Origin: Branchinecta lynchi
Lineage: Eukaryota > Arthropoda > Branchiopoda > Anostraca > Branchinectidae
Reading direction: 5' to 3'
Length of the DNA stretch: 64,000 nt
Assembly (NCBI GenBank): GCA_023053575.1
Contig: JAKZAP010000013.1
Span: 21,631,070 to 21,695,069, forward strand
Shown: one piece after another, positions 35,401 through 44,432 of the stretch
Position numbering within the stretch: position 1 is the stretch's first letter
How the letters are laid out: every line of letters begins with the position of its first letter
Notes under the pieces: model-generated
The model's database searches: none
What the model was told of the DNA's origin: nothing
The model's input: only the letters and a program-made list of their open reading frames with translations
Made by a program: the position numbers and the translations under genes

Positions 35401-36230
35401 CGAGATTCGTAAGATCAATGAATATGAATGAATAGTTTAAAAGCCAATTGGTTTTACGAAATAGGTATATGTACGTTGAAAGAAAAAAAAGGTTACGATT
35501 TATTCAAAAGACCCGCATTATCTAAGATTATTTTTTCACTTCCAAAGGCCATGAATTTCGCTTTGTCTTCAATATTAGTTTAATTGTGCTTATACTTGAA
35601 AATTCTCTCCTCTGGCAGGGATGACATTTTATTCCAAAATCTTTTAAGGTGGGATAAGTTTTATTTTAGTTCGTAGGGTTGGACTGTTTCCAATGTTATT
35701 GGGTATGATTCTTCATGTTTAAGTTAATTTGGTTTTATTTATTTTTCTGTGTGCGCTCGAGCTCTGGTCTCAGCAGCGAAAAATGATAATGATAGACTTT
35801 TTTTGCAAATAAAGATAACCTTGAACCTTGAATTGAACTGCGATTCCGAACCCCGCAGTTCTACACCGTAGTTTATTATTTGTTTCACTTTTAACATAAA
35901 AATAAATAAATAAATGGTTCATCGATGTTCAGGTCCGTGATTCTTGTTATAATCCCCTTTCCAAAGGACTGCCATTGTCAGCCCTTTTCCCAACTTAACT
36001 TTCTCTTTACATAGTCTACACAACCAGCTTCCCGAACATTTATCCTCCGATATTTAAAACTCGGCTTGTAAACACTTGATCCTGTTTTTACTGAATCTGG
36101 TGGGGAAGAACCGAATATCATAATTAGCGTTTTCTTAAAACTTAACTTTAGCATCTTTTCATGCAGTAATGACAGCGTCTTTAAAAGGATTCCCTGTTCA
36201 GTTACTATTCTGAAAAGCATAGTACAATAA
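32451..36230. other. 5' internal region of the LTR element, no coding frame recognised
   Basis: About 3.8 kb where gag and pol would normally sit. I see no plus-strand frame of useful length and none of the usual RT (YxDD), protease or integrase motifs. A run of 16 A lies at about 33811-33826. A tail-like CCTTGAACCTTGAATTGAA occurs at about 35819-35837 and an antisense RT-like fragment at 35978-36220. These suggest that other retroelements sit inside or were captured. Confidence 0.6.
35978..36220 (-). pseudogene. Possible LINE reverse transcriptase fragment
   Basis: Minus-strand 80-codon frame containing LLHEKMLKLSFKKTLIMIFG and then SFKYRRINV. This resembles the stretch after the YADD box of non-LTR reverse transcriptases (leucine-rich helix, K-T-x-(I/V)-M-x-F-G, then FKYLG). 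No catalytic box is visible. It lies antisense just before the env frame, inside the LTR element. The match is short and may be chance. Confidence 0.35.
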
Positions 36231-36308
36231 CTCCGAAGCCCCTACGCCCTTTCTATTTCTTCTAAGGAGAACCTTCTTGACCTTGTAAAAATAGTAAAAT
36301 GTGAACTT

Positions 36309-37268
36309 ATGTCGACTTCAGAACAGTTAATAATTGTATGCTATTTGCCACTGAACCGTATTGGAAGTGAATTTAATTTATATGAAACCATACCGGTTCC
36401 ATATCGTATTAGCGAGTCAGAACATTACGTAAAGACGCAGCCATCCTCAGATTTTTTCGCAATTACTAACGATGCGGATTCTTACTTGTTGTTGAACCGA
36501 TACGATATGGAATTCAACTGTGTGTCATATAAACAGAAAACTATTTGTGACAGTCACATAGTGCTTAGGAAAGGAAGTTTTCCAACTTGCTCGTACGCTG
36601 TTTTTACTCAGGATACAAGTGCTATTAACGAATTATGTGAGCGTAAAATATCAACGTTCTCTTCTCCGTTCGCAGCAGTTTTAGACGAGGATACCTATGT
36701 TTTTGCGAGCCCTTCTTCGGGCCCAGTCACATTAAATGTTGTATGTCCAGAAACGAATTTGTTTTTAGCAAACCAGACATACAAACATTATTCTATAAAT
36801 GTCAGTGAAGCACAAATATTTTCTATAAATGGGGCGTGTAAAATTAGCCATTCGTCATTTATTATTCAAGACTATTACAGTCCGACAACTTCATTCAAGG
36901 CTAAATCGTTTACCCCAGTGTTGGAGATTGAGAAACTTATTGTACCACTGAATCAAGTTACTTCGAAATTAAACGTTGAAACTCTGAATGAGTATTGGCA
37001 AAGTAAGCTAAAAAGCAAAGAAAGCAGAAACCATGACAATCTTGAGCTCCCGCTAGAGCTACTCTCGGTGGAGGAACAGACCAATACTCAGTCACAGTCT
37101 TTAACTCACATATATGTTTTACTCGGTATTCTTGCAGTTATGATAATTTTTAGTATCGGCATGTCCGTATATTTGTACGGCAAATTTGAAAGGAAGTACT
37201 CAGATACCATGTTCTTGCCCATTCAGGAGTTAGGGGAAGGAATCCCTCAAGTGGAAGCTAGACTGTAA
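36309..37268 (+). CDS. env: Envelope-like glycoprotein (baculovirus F/errantivirus env type), front part missing
   Basis: Intact 319-codon frame inside the LTR element. It resembles the C-terminal part of baculovirus F proteins and errantivirus Env, membrane fusion glycoproteins that insect-type retroelements share. Visible features are the LYETIPVP block near residues 24-31 and a Cys series at about 11, 71, 80, 94, 110, 146 and 167. Possible N-glycosylation sites lie near residues 155 and 164. A leucine-rich stretch precedes a transmembrane helix at about 267-290 (YVLLGILAVMIIFSIGMSVY), followed by a short tail of about 29 residues. The frame is open without an ATG back to a stop at 36228-36230. 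A pyrimidine-rich stretch ending AAG at about 36247-36266 could be a splice acceptor. Family Env proteins are longer and have a signal peptide and fusion peptide; none is seen here. It could be a truncated env or the last exon of a spliced message. Confidence 0.68.
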   Translation: MSTSEQLIIVCYLPLNRIGSEFNLYETIPVPYRISESEHYVKTQPSSDFFAITNDADSYLLLNRYDMEFNCVSYKQKTICDSHIVLRKGSFPTCSYAVFTQDTSAINELCERKISTFSSPFAAVLDEDTYVFASPSSGPVTLNVVCPETNLFLANQTYKHYSINVSEAQIFSINGACKISHSSFIIQDYYSPTTSFKAKSFTPVLEIEKLIVPLNQVTSKLNVETLNEYWQSKLKSKESRNHDNLELPLELLSVEEQTNTQSQSLTHIYVLLGILAVMIIFSIGMSVYLYGKFERKYSDTMFLPIQELGEGIPQVEARL

Positions 37269-39299
37269 ATTTACATCATGTGGACATAGTTATGATAAGG
37301 AAACCAACCAGCTAGTACTAGCCCTTTTCAAGAAATCTTTCTTATTTAGCTTGGCTTAGCATTATTATTTGTAAGGTGACATAAGTAGGTGTTTGTGTGG
37401 TAACAGATCATTTTTGGGCAACTAGCTCGTATGTAATTTTGAATTAATTAAGGCTTAGATTGGCGATATTTGTAAAAGTATCCCTATGCTTTATTTGTGT
37501 GCTTGATTAACACGTGAATTTTGTAACAGTTGGAACAGTCACTTGTACCCCTTTTTCTTTGCACTAAATGCTTGAAACGGTCAAATCGAAAACAAAAGAA
37601 AAAGAAAGGAGATAAAATATTTTCGGTAATATCCCCCCCCCCCCAAATTCAGTGTTTGCACTTCTTAGTTATAAGTTATTAAAATTCCCAAGAAGTATTA
37701 GCGTTCTTCAAAGTCGAGTGGTTGACAGGTCGAACAACCTTAATGCAAGGTATCATGTTGCCAGTAAAAGGCAAACAAACAAAAACTGCACCCTTCAAAC
37801 AAGCAGCCGGCATATTATAAGTGGTTCATCAGCCCTATAATTTGACAGGCCGGTACCTGCAGCTTCTCATAAACCCTTTCTGTCTGCTCAAACAGGTCGT
37901 TAGTAGCACAGATGACAAAGCAGGGGGTCGACACTCTGACAGTGTGTAAGTATCCATCAAATACAAACTAGGAACTTTCATAACTAAACTAAAAGGAGCA
38001 TATTCGTAGAATCACACTTTTTTTTACCGAAGTATTCGAAACCCTTGGGAAAGATTCATGACAGTAAAGATTTTTGGGTTGATTGCACCAGTCGAAGATT
38101 CATCTAAAACTCAACTTCGAGTGACTGTTTTCCACATTACATTGTCTCAAAAAGAAAAGAAAGTAAAAAGAGAAAAAAAAATAGTGGAGAAAAAGAAAAC
38201 TCCAACTTCGATAAAAAAAAAAGGACTGGAAGAAAAACAATAACTCCAGCTATCGAAGTTAAGAAAAGTGTGAAGAGTTTTTTTTACCATTTGATATGAT
38301 TATTTCCTCAGAACTGTAAAGAAAGAAACAGAAAGTAATGTTATTAGATTACTGCAAGGCGTAGACTGATGCTTGAGAAAAAAAAGATCTGATTACATTT
38401 CGCATTGTATTCTTCTGTGTTTTATGAAGTAGTATATGTGTAAAAAAAAAAAAAAAGAAAAAAGAAATATTCTTTCAGCCAAAAGAAAAAAAAAAGGAAT
38501 TTTCTTAAGTGTAATGCTTACAAGATTATTGCAAAGCGTGCTGATGTTTAAAGACAAAAACATGAATTTAGCGAAATTTGCTTTCTTCGCTTTGTTCAGG
38601 TGTATTTTTACAAAGTAAAACTTACAAAAGAAAAAGAAAGAAGAGAAGAACAAAGAACCAGAGATTCGCTAGTTTTCGATTTATGTAGTTTGAACATTTT
38701 GCAGTGGTTCGTAGAAAATAATGGTTGATAAGAAGTGGTATTTTCGTAGTTTTGTCCTAGTGATGCTTTAGAGTTACCGTTGTATATTTAGATATCGCAC
38801 ATTTTGTAAAGGGTTATCGTTCGTCACGAGCTTGAATTGTTAAAGGGTGATATCAGTTCACAGAAAATTCTGACAAGATAATTATATGAAAAGAACGAAG
38901 AAGAAAAAAAGGAGACAAAAGGGTAAACAGAATGTAACGAACTTACATCATTTCACTAATATATCTTACCTCCCCAACAATTATTCCTAAAGAACAAGAC
39001 AACAAAAGAATACCCAACAAAAAAATTCTTGTCATATTTTTTTATTATTTTTCTTAGATGAATAGGTAGAATGAAGAAATTTATAGGCTAGTATGTAGTA
39101 AAGATTGTATTTCCAGAAACAGGCAATTTTCCTTTGAATGATATAACAGTTTTCTTGTGTTCAGAAGCTTCAAGCCATTTCTCTTTGCAGATTTCTTTCC
39201 TAAAGTAGATACCACACCCAAACAGGATTCAACAACGAAGATGGCCTTGGCGGTGGATAAGCGGAGCACCGAGCCGTGCTTTTTCAAAGCCAGGGAATA
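37269..39299. other. 3' internal region of the LTR element, non-coding
   Basis: Two kilobases between the env stop and the right LTR. They contain a C run at about 37626-37635 and A-rich tracts around 38130-38240 and 38440-38500. I found no gene. Small frames here follow the A/T-rich composition. Confidence 0.6.
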
Positions 39300-40185
39300 T
39301 GTAAGAAGGGTCCTTCCTCCCCCTCTGAACACTCAAGGTGAGATCGTTCCACTTTATTTATTATTTTACAATAGGCCTCCCTCTTCTAGATTTATTCTCC
39401 TGTCCTTTTTAACGTTTATTACTCGACAGCTTTTTTTCCCAACTCAAGTTTCAATCAAATAAATCACTACAAAGTCCAGATCCCTGTCACACGGTCAAAA
39501 GGTAGAAATGACAAACAGACCGTTAGAAGAAAGCCACCACCATCATAAGGCTTCAGCCAGCCAATCAGGAGTTTGCCTTTCTGAAGGGAAAACTTGATGA
39601 CGTGACCTGCACCCAAAAGAAGTACTCCCTCGAAAGATTTTCAGGCTGGATTCGGGGAGTTTTAATCTAGCCGTTCACCAGCACACTTGTTGGTACAGGA
39701 ATTCAATATGTATAACTAAAGTAAGTTTATTTCTTTAGATCCATCTTCCTCCGACGCCCTCGCCGAACTCTGTCCAGCTGAACTGACCTATACTTAAAAT
39801 ACACTCAACCTATGACAGCCTTCTGCAATACTGCTGATTCGTCCTTCTAACTCGCCACCTATCTATCATCTAACTTATACTTTGTACCATCTTCAGACCA
39901 ATATAATAACCATGTACTTGCGACTTGAGTGTACGAATTAAGACTTAGAAAGCGGGTAGATTGTTCACCACAGCAGATAGGAAAGCAAGAACCAAATATA
40001 CGCCTTGCCGAACACTATCGTCTACGCTACCTAACAACCCTCAATCTGGCGGCTTCTCGCCAAGCCGCCAAGTAAGGTCGCCGTCGCATCTACCACCTCG
40101 TACGATACAGTCGATCGTAACCCGTACACGCGTACTAACTCAAAAAGGGTTATCAAAGAGGTAAAGCACCGAAGGGAGCCTTACA
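39300..40185 (+). repeat. 3' LTR (886 bp)
   Basis: The second copy lies at a constant offset of 7,735 bases from the first at both edges and at the internal frame, so no indel separates them. Its left flank (…CCAGGGAATA) is only weakly purine-rich, which is atypical for a polypurine tract. Lack of visible divergence means insertion or gene conversion was recent. Confidence 0.9.
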
Positions 40186-40436
40186 GCTTTATGTTACTGC
40201 CCCGGCCCTTCTAGTATCCTCTCTTCTGCCCAGTTGTTGCTGGAGAGCAAGGTCGACCTGGTGAAACGTTAAAAAGACGCGACGTTAACGCCTAACAACC
40301 AAACGTTAACGCTTTAACGTTACAAACCCTTAAACGTTAACATTAACGCCTTTTTACAACCAAAGAGGCTTCCACGTTCCGAAACTCGGTCGCAACAGAA
40401 AAATAACGGTCACAACAGGGAGAGACAATACTCTAT

Positions 40437-40741
40437 GAGCGTGTTCCATCCTACTTACCGTAGTTACTACGCATGACGTCACGAATTCTGGTTTTTTGCC
40501 GTCAAGGCTGGAACGATTTTTCTATTTTCCAGCAGGATCTCACGCCAGGGGCAAATCCGACCAATCACGTTACAGAGATGCGTAGTTACTACGCTTACTA
40601 CGCTCCCGAGCATGGTAAGCAAATAGTAACTATTAGTTACTATTCCGACAAGGCTGGAACGGTCAGCGTAGTAACTTTTCGTGAGGATGGAACGGAAATA
40701 GTAACTAATAGTAACTATTGTTAGAAGGGTGGAACACGCTC
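40437..40741 (+). mobile_element. Family E MITE, copy 1 (305 bp)
   Basis: Ends GAGCGTGTTCCATCC and GGTGGAACACGCTC, flanked by TAT on both sides (40434-40436, 40742-40744). The interior has TAGTTACTACGC and a palindromic TGACGTCA. No coding capacity. Confidence 0.75.
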
Positions 40742-40748
40742 TATATTA

Positions 40749-40911
40749 CTAAGTCCAAAACACGCCAGCGATCCTCAGGAAGAAGGAGAAAACGTCTCAC
40801 TAACGACTCAAACACAACTGTGTCAGTCAATCATGGCGATCACTGGGGACAGCTTCCGCTAGGTATACGGCGATTTACATCGGCAAGGAGAGTTAGTCAT
40901 CGAGAGTATAG
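40749..40911 (+). repeat. Dispersed repeat N, copy 2
   Basis: TCCAAAACACGCCAGCGATC through GAGAGTTAGTCATCGAGAG, lying directly between the E and J elements. Confidence 0.5.
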
Positions 40912-40912
40912 T

Positions 40913-41306
40913 TGCGTTTTTGCAGATACCATGGTATCTGATACCACGGTCTAAAGTCGTTATCGCAGTTATCCTGGTATCTGATACCACGGTCAACAGG
41001 CGTGTTTGCAGTTATCGTTACGTTCCGACCGTTGTATCTCATAGTGGTATCTGAGAAAGTCATCTGACTTTCATCATTACCAACAACAGAGCCTATGATT
41101 TTGTCAAATTGGTGGGAAATAAGTTTGAAACTTTGTGATGTGACTGGAAATCAGATTTTGTTTTGGGGTGAGTTCGAAAAGCGTAACTTCGGCAATTGTC
41201 GATTTTGCAGAGCAACCGTAGTATCAGATACCACGGTAGCTGCAAACACGACAATTTCAGATCCAGTTACCGTGGTAACAAACACCATGGTATCTGCAAA
41301 AACGCA
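40913..41306. mobile_element. Family J element with TIRs (394 bp)
   Basis: Starts TGCGTTTTTGCAGATACCAT and ends with its inverse complement ATGGTATCTGCAAAAACGCA. Inside, GGTATCTGATACC palindromes recur at least four times. No clear target duplication and no transposase. Confidence 0.7.
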
Positions 41307-41471
41307 GCTAATGTTTATATGTCAATTGTTCAGGGTTCAGGGTTTTGTTCAGGGTTGGCAAAGCAGATGTCCGTGGAAGACAGTCATAGACGACCTTTAA
41401 AGACCTTTAAAGAAGGACGGCAAACATGGCCCGAGTATGTCCTCAACAGAAAATAATCACCTAGTGTTATT

Positions 41472-41769
41472 CCCGATGAAAATATCTCAAAATAGTACTA
41501 TGAAGTAGTACGAAGAAGTTGCAAGCAGTACTAACGACGCTACTACATGCTTCTACTTCAAGGCTACCGTGTTACTGCATACTACTATATGCTACTATTA
41601 GCAAGACTGGATGTTACTATGGCAAGACAGGATGCTACTGGATACTACTATATAAGATTGGACCAGTCTGAGGGTCATTTGATAGTATTCTTTGCTATTA
41701 CATAGTATTACATGCAACGTTTTCGTACTACTACCATGCTACTACGCAGGCTACAAATTTTGCATCGGG
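41472..41769 (-). mobile_element. Family D MITE, copy 4 (298 bp)
   Basis: CCCGATGAAAATATCTC to TTTTGCATCGGG, flanked by TT on both sides (41470-41471, 41770-41771). A half copy follows at about 42009-42055 (CTACGCAGGCT … CATCGGG). Confidence 0.8.
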
Positions 41770-42059
41770 TTCACAACAGAAAAAGACAAGAGGTCATTTT
41801 TTATTCATGGGTATCAAAAACAAGTGATGATAATCATGTTTGCCTGGCTCGGAGAATGGTTTGATAAGCCCTTCAGGTGAGCTTTAAATCATAGCTGCCA
41901 CCACCAGTCCAACTGTTTTCCTTTTTCGTTTCACAACTGTTTCCGAGCTTGTGCTTTCAAACCAAGCTTACGAAATCAAATTACATATCAGTACTTGCGA
42001 TTTTGCTTTTGTACAGCTATCATACAACTACGCAGGCTAAAAATCTTTCATCGGGTAGT

Positions 42060-42329
42060 GCATTGAAGCTGGCCTGTTTATTCTTCTTCGTGGTATTTTA
42101 AAAAGGAGTTCAGCAGCTGCACCCCTGGGTGGGAAACTGGATCGATACGCTCTTTATCGAAGTATATTCGCCATCAATATTCGTCCTCGCTATACTTTCG
42201 CCCGCATTTCGCTACCAAAAATGCCGTTTCTTCCTCGATTCGAGGTGTAAAATGGCATATGACGTGGAGATTTTCCGTACGGTTGTTCATGTAGTTTAGC
42301 ATTTAAAACTTGGTTTGTATAATAAAGAG

Positions 42330-42364
<35 letters not shown>
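42060..42364 (+). mobile_element. Possible retroposed transcript 3' end with 31-base A tail
   Basis: AATAAA at about 42321 is followed 13 bases later by an uninterrupted run of 31 A (42334-42364). This looks like an inserted polyadenylated RNA copy. The 270 bp before it have no recognisable frame. LINE tails elsewhere in the window are tandem repeats, not pure A. Confidence 0.45.
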
Positions 42365-42366
<2 letters not shown>

Positions 42367-43050
42367 CTAGAACTCGCAGAGTTTAGTATATGATATTTTT
42401 CGTGTGTCCTGTGTTCTGTCCCACGGCCCTGGTGCTGCTTAACAATACAAATTATTCAATCTGCCTATGTATCGCGGATACTCGCTGACCCCCCCCCCCC
42501 CCCCTTAAATAAAAATACTTACAGTTGTAATTCAAAACCTCATATTGAAACCATTAAAAGGCATATTTTCTGAAAAATTCCGTGCTGTTCGTTTTATTTG
42601 GGTTTGGGTTTAAGTGAAAACGTTCATGAAATTTTTATTCTAATTAACAAAGTCATATCAATTTTTGTTCGTGTATCACTGACGTTGGCGTGGTTCAAGG
42701 TTTGTTTCAATGTATGTTTCTCAGTCAGCTTCGGTTCACAGATTATTGATCAAGGTTCATGTTTGTTTTACCACCATATGCAGTATACACACGCTACAGA
42801 GAAACAAACTTATTTTAATTTTTATTTTTTTTGTCCCTATTTCACTGGCAGTCAACCCTGGACTTATTCAACCTTTTATTATATTTTCTGGCAACTTACC
42901 ACTGCGTAATATCAAGAGTCATATACACCATCCCATATTCTGTGTGTAATAAAGTTTCAAGCTATTCGTCGGGAAACAACATCCTTATTGAATGCAAGTA
43001 GAATTAAAGGTAAGTAATTAAGATGATCAGTAATTAGCCAACGTAATTAC
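42365..43050. other. Intron sequence; no gene seen
   Basis: A C run lies at about 42490-42503. Overlapping frames at 42598-42949 are T-rich and not recognised. Confidence 0.4.
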
Positions 43051-43230
43051 CTTTGCGGGGGTAGAGGAATGTGGCTCTTCAAAAAGGGACCACAAGGAGG
43101 GTTTAACTTTCTGCCACCAGCTTAATTTTCCCGCCGTGAATTCTTCCTCGAAGCCAAATCGCCGGGCAACTTCTTCTGGAGTTTTATTCTCTGTCTCTAT
43201 GTCCAATTTGTCCAGGATAGTCAAGGTTGC
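43051..43230 (-). CDS. Shaw-type Kv channel, exon linking T1 to S1
   Basis: Second visible exon, minus strand, 180 bp and exactly 60 codons in phase 0 at both ends. The acceptor reads ACTTTTACAG|GCAACC and the donor GCAAAG|GTAATT. The peptide starts ATLTILDKLDIETE, passes through ARRFGFEEEF and SWWQKVKPSLWSLFEEP, and ends SSTPAK. This is the charged post-T1 linker and pre-S1 stretch typical of Shaw/Kv3, where the FGFE, SWWQ and LF-EP blocks are conserved. An open frame continues beyond both splice sites but the residues there do not resemble the family, so I place the ends at the splice signals. The introns on either side are about 14.0 kb and 25.8 kb. Confidence 0.93.
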
Positions 43231-43850
43231 CTGTAAAAGTTTGTAAATTGACTTTCCATTCATTCGGTAAAGAAAAAATTCGAGAATCCGACTCATGTTG
43301 GCAGGAATACTAGAGAGATACTATATAACATAATACTATAGAGAGATCGTAGTGTAATAACTAATTACACTTTTTTACAGAAGAAAAACTATGAGTTCAT
43401 ATTAAACACTCGAGGTGAAAAAAGGCTCAGACGAGTTTCCGTACCGATTTCTTCGGACTGTCAGAGGTGGAAATTCATTTTATTGGACTTCCGGGAGGTC
43501 CATTAATGATGGCCTCTCGGGTCTAGGCCCCCCACCCCCGAGCATATCCCCTACCATAAGACCCTGCCCCCCCCCCCCCCCCCCCCCGAATGCAAAAGCG
43601 TAGCGAATCAGAAAATTTTGTTAAAAATTGCAATATTGACTGTAAGCACTTACGGATTTTCCCTGGACACGTAGGTTAAATTTAAAGGCGTGACGTCGCT
43701 AGACGTCACCTCTATGTAGAATTCCATACAAACAATTTTATTTCCAAAATTTTATAAATAGTCTATGTTTAGACATGTCGATAAGGGGCTAGTGAGTGTG
43801 GAGGGGGAAAAATGTTATTTTAACCCAAGATGACTGCGAATCGTAACTGA
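43231..43850. other. Intron sequence; C run
   Basis: Contains 21 C at 43567-43587. No gene. Confidence 0.4.
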
Positions 43851-43854
43851 CAGT

Positions 43855-43960
43855 GCTACACGTCTACGTCAGCTGGATTTTCTTAGAGATAGATTTCGAC
43901 CCTTCTGGGCAAGGGTTCTTTTCAGGCTTAAGCTGGAAAATGAGCTTCATGAAGTTCGTG
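43855..43960 (+). mobile_element. Family F fragment
   Basis: GATTTCGACCCTTCTGGGCAA and AGGGTTCTTTTCAGGCT are a diverged single arm of the foldback family. Confidence 0.5.
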
Positions 43961-43984
43961 GGTAAGGCGAAGTTCACCGAGTGC

Positions 43985-44395
43985 GGGGCATTAAAAGGAA
44001 CAAATCCCTTTTTTTTTCAAATGAACAGCTGACCATTAATATTCATAAACGAAAGCACTGTTTCCTTTTTGTTTCTTGAAGCATGCAAATGTATCCCCCA
44101 CGGATGTCACTGCGCGAGGGCGTCAAAAGCAACAAATCCCATTTTTTCCGGATGGCAACTGACCATTAGTATGCACTACAGAAAAGCATTATTTACCCTT
44201 GTGTTTTCTTCAAGCATGCAAACGTATCCTCCTGGGATATCTTCGGGAGGGGACATCAAAAGGAACAAATCCCACATAAAAACTGACTATTAGTATCCAC
44301 TTGGCTACAGAAATGCATTGTTTAGTTTTTGTTTCTTGAACCTTGACAACGTATCCCCCAAGGATATATGCCATCGCGTGGAAAAATATTTTTTT
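43985..44395 (+). repeat. Tandem repeat of about 130-135 bp, three units
   Basis: Motif AGGAACAAATCCC recurs at about 43997, 44127 and 44262. Each is followed by ACTGACCATTAGTAT and a TTTCTTGAAGCATGCAAA-type block with TATCCCCCA. It lies immediately before a family B element. Confidence 0.65.
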
Positions 44396-44432
44396 AAACG
44401 AAGAACTGTCCAACAGCGCTCATAGCAGAACA

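Larger units (their letters stand above)
31565..40185 (+). mobile_element. LTR element carrying an env-like ORF and no visible gag-pol
   Basis: The 8,621-bp element is bounded by two 886-bp direct repeats that look identical base for base. Both begin TGTAAGAAGG and end CCTTACA, the short TG...CA inverted ends of LTRs. The tetranucleotide GCTT precedes the left copy (31561-31564) and follows the right copy (40186-40189), as in Ty3/gypsy-like and retroviral integration. The element lies in the 25.8-kb Kv intron, antisense to the channel. Internally the only long plus-strand frame is the envelope-like ORF at 36309-37268. About 3.8 kb before it and 2.0 kb after it hold no protease, RT, RNase H or integrase frame. 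The base triplet TGG occurs three bases inside the left LTR edge (possible primer site, tRNA not assigned). No clean polypurine tract precedes the right LTR. Confidence 0.88.
17224..43050 (-). other. 25.8-kb intron of the Shaw-type gene
   Basis: The interval lies between the donor after residue K of SSTPAK and the acceptor before MVGITS. It contains no further exon that I recognise. It contains an LTR element in antisense orientation to the gene, plus several LINE fragments, MITEs, hairpins and a minisatellite, listed separately. The upstream intron, 43231-57223, is about 14.0 kb and equally repeat-filled. Confidence 0.85.

Noticed and set aside
32451..36230. Possible gag-pol
   Set aside because: Looked for plus-strand frames and for protease, RT and integrase motifs; none seen. 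A highly decayed pol cannot be excluded by eye.
38436..38653. Lysine-rich or phenylalanine-rich ORFs on opposite strands
   Set aside because: Produced by A-rich tracts on one strand and T-rich on the other.
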